Shown: piece after piece, positions 57,917 to 64,000 of the stretch
Layout: every line of letters begins with the position of its first letter
How positions within the stretch are numbered: the first letter of the stretch is position 1
DNA from: Solirubrobacterales bacterium
Lineage (GTDB): Bacteria > Actinomycetota > Thermoleophilia > Solirubrobacterales > Solirubrobacteraceae
DNA length: 64,000 nucleotides
Assembly (NCBI GenBank): GCA_019247075.1
Contig: JAFAPR010000158.1
Span: 23,130-87,129, forward strand
Direction: 5' to 3'
Notes under the pieces: model-generated
Databases searched by the model: none
The model's input: the letters and a program-made list of their open reading frames with translations, nothing else
Told to the model about the DNA's origin: nothing
Translations under genes and position numbers: made by a program

Positions 57917-59539
57917 GTGTCGAGACGTTCGATCGCTACAGTGCCGCCCGTGGCGCGCGCAAGGGCTCCCGGCCAAGATGATGCGGCGCTCAAGCCCGAC
58001 GCGCCGCGCAAGGAATCCGGCCGCCTGACCGACAACGGCGCCGGGGCCTTCACCGCTGGGCCCGAACCCGCACACGGTGACTCCAACAGCGCCGGCGCGC
58101 CCCGCGCTTCCCGTCCCCGTGGACCTCGAGGGCGCGCGGCCACCTCGCGACAGGCGAGGTTGCGGTCCGGGGAATCCGCGCAGCGCGGTCGGGCAGCCCG
58201 CGAGGCCGCCCCCCGCTCCTCACACGCAGATTGGCTTCCTGCCCCAAATCGCCCCGACCCGATCGAGGTGCTCCAAGCGCAAGCCGCGACACGGATACAG
58301 GAGCTTGTCCCCATCCGCTACGGGCGGATGTTGGTCTCGCCGTTCACCTTCTACCGGGGTGCGGCAGCGGTCATGGCGGCCGACCTCGCCGCGACGCCGC
58401 GCTCGGGGATCGTCGTTCAGGCCTGCGGCGATGCCCACATCTCGAATTTCGGCGGCTTCGCCGCCCAGGACCGCCGGCTGATATTCGGACCGAACGACTT
58501 CGACGAGACGCTGCCCGGCCCGTGGGAGTGGGACGTCAAGCGGATGGCCGCGAGCGTCGAGATCGCCGGCCGCGACATCGGGCTCCCGGCGGATCGGCGG
58601 CGGAAACTCGTGATCGACTGCGCTCACGAGTACCGCCAGGCGATGCGCAATTTCGCGAACGAGAGCCACCTCGATGTCTGGTATGAGCGCATCAATGCCT
58701 CAGAGCTGGTCGACCAGTTCGGCGGCAGGCTGGGCCAGCGGGGCAGGATCCTGTTCACGCAACCCTTCGCCAAGGCGCACCGTAAGACCAGCCTCCGCGC
58801 CGTCAAGAAGCTCACCGAGCAGGTCGACGGCAAACCCCGGTTCCGCAGCGTGCCGCCGCTGCTGGTCCCGTTCCGAGACCTGCTCGATCCCGCCTCGCGC
58901 GACCAGGGCGAGTACATCCGCGGGTTGATCGATGAGTACCGCAGGGGGCTCGATGAGGACCGGCGGTATCTGTTCGATACCTACCGCTTCGTCGACATGG
59001 CCCGCAAAGTCGTGGGGGTTGGGAGCGTCGGCACTCAGGCGTGGGTGTTCCTGCTGGTCGGCCGAGGCGGCAAGGACCCGCTCGTGCTCCAGGCCAAGGA
59101 GGCGCAAGCGTCCGTGCTCGAGCCATACGTGGGCGCCAGCGAGTTCGCCAACCATGGCGAGCGCGTGGTCCGCGGGCAGCGGATGGCCCAAGCCGCGATC
59201 GACCTGTTCCTAAACTGGCAGAGGAGCGAGGGGCTCGACGGCAAGGAGCGCGACTTCTATGTCCGCCAACTATGGGATTGGAAGGCCTCGATCGACCTGT
59301 CCACCATGACCTTCTGGGGGCTGCACGCTTACACACGAGCTTGCGGCTGGTCGCTGGCCCGCGCGCACGCGCGCTCCGGCGACCGCCTCGCGATCGCCGC
59401 GTACCTCGGCAACGGCTCCAACTTCGACCGGGCGATCGCTCGCTTTTGCACTGCCTATGCCGACCAGAACGAACTGGACCATAAGCGACTTGCTGACGCG
59501 GTCGCGACGGGGAGAGTCGAGGCTCAGCCGGGCGTCTGA
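57917..59539 (+). CDS. DUF2252 family protein
   Basis: RYGRMLVSPFTFYRGAAAVMAADLA, CGDAHISNFGGFAAQDRRLIFGPNDFDETLPGPWEWDVKRM. Confidence 0.92.
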   Translation: MSRRSIATVPPVARARAPGQDDAALKPDAPRKESGRLTDNGAGAFTAGPEPAHGDSNSAGAPRASRPRGPRGRAATSRQARLRSGESAQRGRAAREAAPRSSHADWLPAPNRPDPIEVLQAQAATRIQELVPIRYGRMLVSPFTFYRGAAAVMAADLAATPRSGIVVQACGDAHISNFGGFAAQDRRLIFGPNDFDETLPGPWEWDVKRMAASVEIAGRDIGLPADRRRKLVIDCAHEYRQAMRNFANESHLDVWYERINASELVDQFGGRLGQRGRILFTQPFAKAHRKTSLRAVKKLTEQVDGKPRFRSVPPLLVPFRDLLDPASRDQGEYIRGLIDEYRRGLDEDRRYLFDTYRFVDMARKVVGVGSVGTQAWVFLLVGRGGKDPLVLQAKEAQASVLEPYVGASEFANHGERVVRGQRMAQAAIDLFLNWQRSEGLDGKERDFYVRQLWDWKASIDLSTMTFWGLHAYTRACGWSLARAHARSGDRLAIAAYLGNGSNFDRAIARFCTAYADQNELDHKRLADAVATGRVEAQPGV

Positions 59540-59695
59540 ATGGCGCCTCCGCGATCTCCTAGGCGCGCCTGCCGAGCTGCCTGCCGCCGAGCGCCAGCCA
59601 GGCGCCCGCACCGATCGCTGCGACACATTCGCTGAAACGCTCGTGGGTATGATCTGTTGCGAGCGATGAGGCTCGCTCCATAAGCGCGGCATGGT

Positions 59696-60924
59696 TTGCC
59701 GCTGATGGCCTCTACCGCAACGTCAAGCGACGGGTCGTGGAGGTTTCGTATGGAGCCGGTCCAGTTGGCAGCGATTCTTGCCGCGGCTGGCTTGATCGCG
59801 AGCATTGTGTCGGTCGAGGTCGGGATCTCGGTTGCACTGATCGAGCTTGCGATCGGCGTGCTCTTGGGCAACGTCTTCAACCTTGACCCCAATGCGAGTT
59901 GGCTTTCATTCCTCGCGGGGTTTGCGTCGGTCGTGCTGACCTTTCTGGCTGGAGCCGAGGTCGCCCCGACGATTTCCGCGAGCGGCTTTGGCCAGCTGTC
60001 GCGATCGGGGTCGTTTCGTTCGCCGGCCCGTTTGTGGCCGCCGCAGCGGTCGCGCTTGGGCCATTGGGCTGGTCGGTCAAGGCGTCGTTGATCGCCGGAA
60101 CCGCGCTGTCGACAACGAGCCTCGCCGTCGTCTACGCGGTCCTCGTGGAGACCGGACTGAACACGGTCCGGGTGGGGAAGCTGATCATGAGCGCTTGCTT
60201 TGTCACCGACATGTGCACCGTCATCGCCCTTTCGGCGATCTTCATCAAACCGACTGTCTGGTTCCCGGTGTTCCTAGTCGTATCCGTCGCAGCGGTGGTG
60301 CTACTGCCAGAACTCGCGCCGTGCTTTTTCGGGCGCGACGGAAATCGGGTGATTGAGCCCGAGATCAAGCTTGTCTTCGTCGTGCTGTTCGCGCTCATGG
60401 TGCTCGGCGAGCAGGCCCACAGCCAGGCGGTCTTGCCCGCATTTGTGCTTGGCCTCGTCATGTCCCGTCACTACCAGCAACACAAGGAAGAGCAACGCCG
60501 TCTTCGAGTAGTCGCATTCGCGTTCTTGACCCCGTTCTTCTTCCTGCGTGGCGGACTGAACGTCTCCTTGGCCTCCGTTTTCGCGAACCTCGGCGTGCTC
60601 GGCATCCTGATCGCGGCGAAGATGCTGCCCAAGCTCACCCTCATCTTCCCGCTCGCGCGCAGACACGCACGCCCACACGCCACGTTTACAACCCTGCTGA
60701 TGAGCACGGGGCTGACCTTCGGCACGATCAGCGCCCTCTACGGCCTGACCGCCCACATCATCGACCGCACCCAGTTCTCCCTCCTCGTGACCGTTGTCGT
60801 GCTATCCGCGATCGTGCCTACCGCGATTGCCCAGCGATGGTTCTCGCCACCGGTGCACCCCTCATACCCACACCACATCCTTCCGCCCGACTCATCAGAA
60901 ATCCTGATCCACGGATCAAACTAA
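59696..60924 (+). pseudogene. Cation/proton antiporter (CPA2 family), interrupted by an apparent 1-nt frameshift
   Basis: 59696-60091 encodes LIELAIGVLLGNVFN...GFASVVLTFLAGAEV; continuation DDFRERLWPAVAIGVVSFAGPFVAAAAVALG... lies in the frame of 59899-60924. Confidence 0.75.
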
Positions 60925-60962
60925 CGCCGCTGTCTGCAGTCCGCGTGGCCATAACAGATCAG

Positions 60963-60992
60963 AAAGCCCGCCGGCTGGCGCCGGCGGGCTTT
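60963..60992. terminator. Bidirectional intrinsic terminator
   Basis: AAAGCCCGCCGGC-TGGC-GCCGGCGGGCTTT: perfect 13-bp stem, 4-nt loop, between convergent genes. Confidence 0.9.
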
Positions 60993-61018
60993 CGGGCCCG
61001 GGGGGTGAAGCGTGGTGC

Positions 61019-61579
61019 TTAGGCGAATGCGGGCTCGGCGGGGACGTAACGCTCGGCCCGACCGCGGTGCCGCGCGATGAACGCAAGCGGCGCGAGCGAT
61101 GCGCGCTGAACCCAGCCGGGGGAGCCGGGACCGCGGACCTCGTCCTTGAACTCGCTCACGAACAGCGCGAGGTCCAGAGGCTTGGGCATCCCCTTCTTGG
61201 TCACACGGCTATCCTGGGCCAGCTCGATCGCGGTCTCGAAGAGGCGCTCCATCTCGAGCGCGGGAGTCACGCGGACGCGCATAGCCGCACCTTCCTCACC
61301 GTTGTTCTCGAACTTGTGAGCCTTGCCCGGCTCGACGACCACGACGTCGCCGGCTTTGGCATCGATCTTCTTCCATCCCTTCCGGAAGCGAACGTTCCCC
61401 GAGAGGATCTCGAAGCGCTCCTCCTGGTGGGGGTGTACGTGTATCCCGGGGACCGCGCCGTCGGGCGTGAGTTCGACGTCGATCTCGAGGTACTCGCCGT
61501 TGGTGTCGGTGGCGGTCTTACGGAAGGTGATCCGCTCGCCGCTTACTGGGTTCACGATTGTCTGTCCTGCGTGTGCCAT
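61019..61579 (-). CDS. Cupin-domain protein
   Basis: DGAVPGIHVHPHQEERFEILSGNVRFRKGWKKIDAKAGDVVVVEPGKAHKFEN. Confidence 0.9.
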   Translation of the reverse strand: MAHAGQTIVNPVSGERITFRKTATDTNGEYLEIDVELTPDGAVPGIHVHPHQEERFEILSGNVRFRKGWKKIDAKAGDVVVVEPGKAHKFENNGEEGAAMRVRVTPALEMERLFETAIELAQDSRVTKKGMPKPLDLALFVSEFKDEVRGPGSPGWVQRASLAPLAFIARHRGRAERYVPAEPAFA

Positions 61580-61742
61580 TTGGTCGCTCCTTGGCGGTGG
61601 GCTTATTTGATGCGACCAGTCTCGGTTCTGGAGGACGCTGCGTCGTCGGCCGAGACGACGATTTGCAGGTACTCAAAGTGGACGATTCTGAGGTCCTCCC
61701 GGCGGGGGATGCCGGAACCGAAGTCCTACCGAGGGAGTACTC

Positions 61743-62417
61743 CTATTGGTGTGCCTGGCCCGGCGCGACAAGCCCGGACTCGTAGGCCAGCACCACGGCC
61801 TGCACCCTGTCGCGTACGCCCAGCTTCATCAGCACTCGGGCCACGTGGGTCTTGATCGTCGTCTCGGAGACGACGAGCTCGTCGGCGATCTCCTGGTTGG
61901 ACATCCCTCGCGCGATGAGCGTCAACACCTCGAGCTCGCGGGGGGTGAGCTCCTCCAGGGCCGCGGGCTTCTCCTGGCGGGACCGCGGTCCCTTGGAGAA
62001 CTCCTCGATAAGTCGCCGCGTCACTGACGGGGCCAGCAGGGCATCGCCCGCGGCCACAAGGCGGATGCCCTGTACCAGCTGATCGGCCGGCACGTCCTTG
62101 AGCAGGAAGCCGCTGGCGCCGGCCCTGAGCGCGTCGTAGACGTACTCGTCCAGATCGAACGTGGTGAGCATCAGCACGCGCACCGCCGGATCGCCGTCGG
62201 ACTGGATGATGCGTCTGGTGGCTTCGATCCCGTCCATCTCTGGCATGCGGATATCCATTAGGACAACGTCAGGTTTGAGGCGTTTGACACTGTCGATGGC
62301 CTGGGTGCCGTCGGCACACTCGCCCACGACCTCTATGTCCTCCTCGGCGCCGAGGATCATGCGGAAGCCGGTGCGAATTAGGGCCTGGTCGTCGACCAGC
62401 AACACTCGCACGCTCAC
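61743..62417 (-). CDS. NarL/LuxR-family response regulator
   Basis: LLVDDQALIRTGFRMIL, VLMDIRMPEMDGIEA, LTPRELEVLTLIARGMSNQEIADELVVSETTIKTHV. Confidence 0.95.
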   Translation of the reverse strand: MSVRVLLVDDQALIRTGFRMILGAEEDIEVVGECADGTQAIDSVKRLKPDVVLMDIRMPEMDGIEATRRIIQSDGDPAVRVLMLTTFDLDEYVYDALRAGASGFLLKDVPADQLVQGIRLVAAGDALLAPSVTRRLIEEFSKGPRSRQEKPAALEELTPRELEVLTLIARGMSNQEIADELVVSETTIKTHVARVLMKLGVRDRVQAVVLAYESGLVAPGQAHQ

Positions 62418-63577
62418 ACCGGCGCTCCTTCTACCGGCAGTCGAGCCCGCACCACGAACCCGCCGTCTGGCCGCGTGCCAGCCTCGAGGTTGCCGCCGTA
62501 CAGGGCGATGCGCTCGTGCATGCCGACGAGCCCGTGACCGCCGCTGTCCGCCGGGTTGCCGTTGGCCGCTGCGCCGGCGCCGTCGTCAAGCACCTCCACG
62601 ACGACGTCGCCCCGCTCATAACGGACGGTGACAGTGGCCCGAGAGCCATGGGCGTGCTTGAGCGCGTTCGTCAAGGCCTCCTGGATCACCCGGTAGGCCA
62701 CCAGATCTGCTCCAGGAGAGAGCTGCAGCGGCTTCCCCTCGACCCGCACCTCCACTGGAAGTCCGGCCCGGTGGGCTCGGGAGGCTAGCTGCTCGATGTT
62801 GGCTAGCCCCGGAGACGCCCCCAGCGCGTCGCCATCCCGCTTGCGCACCGGGCCGAACACGTAGCGCAGCTCGCTGAGTGCCTCCCGGCCCGTGCGGCTG
62901 ATCAGCTCGGCGGCCTCGACGGCAGCGGCAGGACTCTTGTCCGCCACCCTCCTGGCGGCCGATGCCTGGATCACCATGACCGACAGGTTGTGGGCCAGCA
63001 CGTCGTGGAGCTCGCGGGCCACCCGCGCCCGCTCGGCAGCTGTAGCTCGCGCCTCTTCGTCATCTCTGGCGATCTGTTCGCGTTCGGCCTTCTCGGTGAG
63101 TTCGCGCGCCAGCGCGGTCTGGCTGCGGATCACCCGCCCGACTACCCACGGCACGATTCCGAAGAAGACAACTGGGAAGAAGATGTCGTTGGGCGTATTG
63201 GCGATGCAGACCGCAGCGATCGCGCCGACGGTCAGCACAAAACCTACGAGGGAGCGCTTGAGATCGAGGTGCGCGCCGGTCGAGTAGGCGGCCACGAGGA
63301 CCGGCAAGACGACGGCGAAGGCGTCCCTGGGGCTGCTCAAGGTACCCAGCAGGACGCCGGCTCCCGCCACCACGACCGCGGCTATCAGAAGCGGGTTCTT
63401 GCGGCGCCACACGAGGGCGATGGCCATCGCAGCGGCGATGGCCAGCTCGAAAATCACGGGCCCGTGCCGGTGACCCAAAGTCAGATTGACGGCCATCAGC
63501 GCGAACAGCACGGCGGCCACGGCCCGGTCGAGCACATCCCAGTCTCGCTCGCTCAGGCGCTTCAGGCGGCCGATCAC
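62414..63577 (-). CDS. NarL-type sensor histidine kinase (HisKA_3 + HATPase)
   Basis: RVARELHDVLAHNLSVMVIQASAARR, YRVIQEALTNALKHAHGS, GGHGLVGMHERIALYGG. Confidence 0.94.
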   Translation of the reverse strand: MIGRLKRLSERDWDVLDRAVAAVLFALMAVNLTLGHRHGPVIFELAIAAAMAIALVWRRKNPLLIAAVVVAGAGVLLGTLSSPRDAFAVVLPVLVAAYSTGAHLDLKRSLVGFVLTVGAIAAVCIANTPNDIFFPVVFFGIVPWVVGRVIRSQTALARELTEKAEREQIARDDEEARATAAERARVARELHDVLAHNLSVMVIQASAARRVADKSPAAAVEAAELISRTGREALSELRYVFGPVRKRDGDALGASPGLANIEQLASRAHRAGLPVEVRVEGKPLQLSPGADLVAYRVIQEALTNALKHAHGSRATVTVRYERGDVVVEVLDDGAGAAANGNPADSGGHGLVGMHERIALYGGNLEAGTRPDGGFVVRARLPVEGAPV

Positions 63578-64000
63578 CGAGGCCCTCCGATGGGGAGCCG
63601 GGCCTCGAGTTGGAACCCGTGGCCGTTTTGTCCACGACCCGCTCGGAGAGCGCCCCCGTACAGACCCACTCGGTCGCGCAGCGCACGAAGAGCCTCAGGG
63701 TCGGGTCCATTGCTGCTCTCACGGTCGTCGTGGACCTTGACCAGCACGTTGTCGTTCCCATACACGATCGACACGTCCGCGTGGGAGACGCCGTGCGCGC
63801 GAGTCGCGGCGGAAAGCGCTTCCTGGAGCACCCGGTAGCCCGCGAGGTCGACGCCAGGCGGGAGCGCCACTGGCTCGCCTTCGACCCTGATGATCGCGTC
63901 GAGGCCCTGCGCCTTCATTCGAGCGACGAGTGCATCGGCGCGAGCCAGTGTCGGCTGTGGAGCGAGAACGGGGCCTTCGTCATCGCGCCGGAGCACGCCT
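63574..64000 (-). CDS. HATPase-like region of a second, degenerate histidine kinase (5' part beyond window)
   Basis: YRVLQEALSAATRAHG and ALRDRVGLYGGALRAGRGQNGHGFQLEARLPI; open to window edge; ATGA overlap with next kinase. Confidence 0.8.
   Translation of the reverse strand, partial: GVLRRDDEGPVLAPQPTLARADALVARMKAQGLDAIIRVEGEPVALPPGVDLAGYRVLQEALSAATRAHGVSHADVSIVYGNDNVLVKVHDDRESSNGPDPEALRALRDRVGLYGGALRAGRGQNGHGFQLEARLPIGGPR

Noticed and set aside
61641-61660. CGTCGTC...GACGACG hairpin downstream of the response regulator
   Set aside because: Only a 7-bp stem of simple repeat-like sequence and no T-tract; not enough to call a terminator.
1-64000. CRISPR arrays, transposases, integrases, phage genes, tRNA/rRNA
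   Set aside because: No regularly spaced repeats, no mobile-element protein motifs and no recognisable structural RNA seen by eye; tRNAscan/CRISPR tools were not available.

Overview
High-GC, densely packed 64 kb bacterial chromosomal segment. Gene style and families suggest an actinobacterium, possibly Thermoleophilia-like (inference). I saw no rRNA, tRNA, CRISPR or transposase. Roughly 1-56 kb is a large catabolic island built from recurring modules. These are glutamine-synthetase-like ligases (x2), class-I glutamine-amidotransferase-like hydrolases (x3) plus one PuuD/C26 hydrolase, class-III aminotransferases (x4), aldehyde/alcohol dehydrogenases, SDRs, two P450s (one with a Rieske ferredoxin, one with an R2lox-like oxidase), a fused B12-dependent diol-dehydratase-like enzyme, a divergent GcvPA/GcvPB-like pair, an incomplete 2-oxoacid dehydrogenase set (E1a, E1b, free lipoyl domain), and two paralogous proteins of a family I do not recognise. 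The best candidate for an undescribed system is a gamma-glutamylation-dependent amine/amino-alcohol degradation network. In it, GS-like ligase, GATase-like hydrolase, oxidase and the unknown ~440-aa family recur in three variant loci (about 0-7 kb, 14.5-21.5 kb and 42.6-50.3 kb). The 56-64 kb end is mostly housekeeping/regulatory: VOC protein, AraC regulator, DUF2252, a frameshifted cation/proton antiporter, cupin and a NarL-type two-component system.
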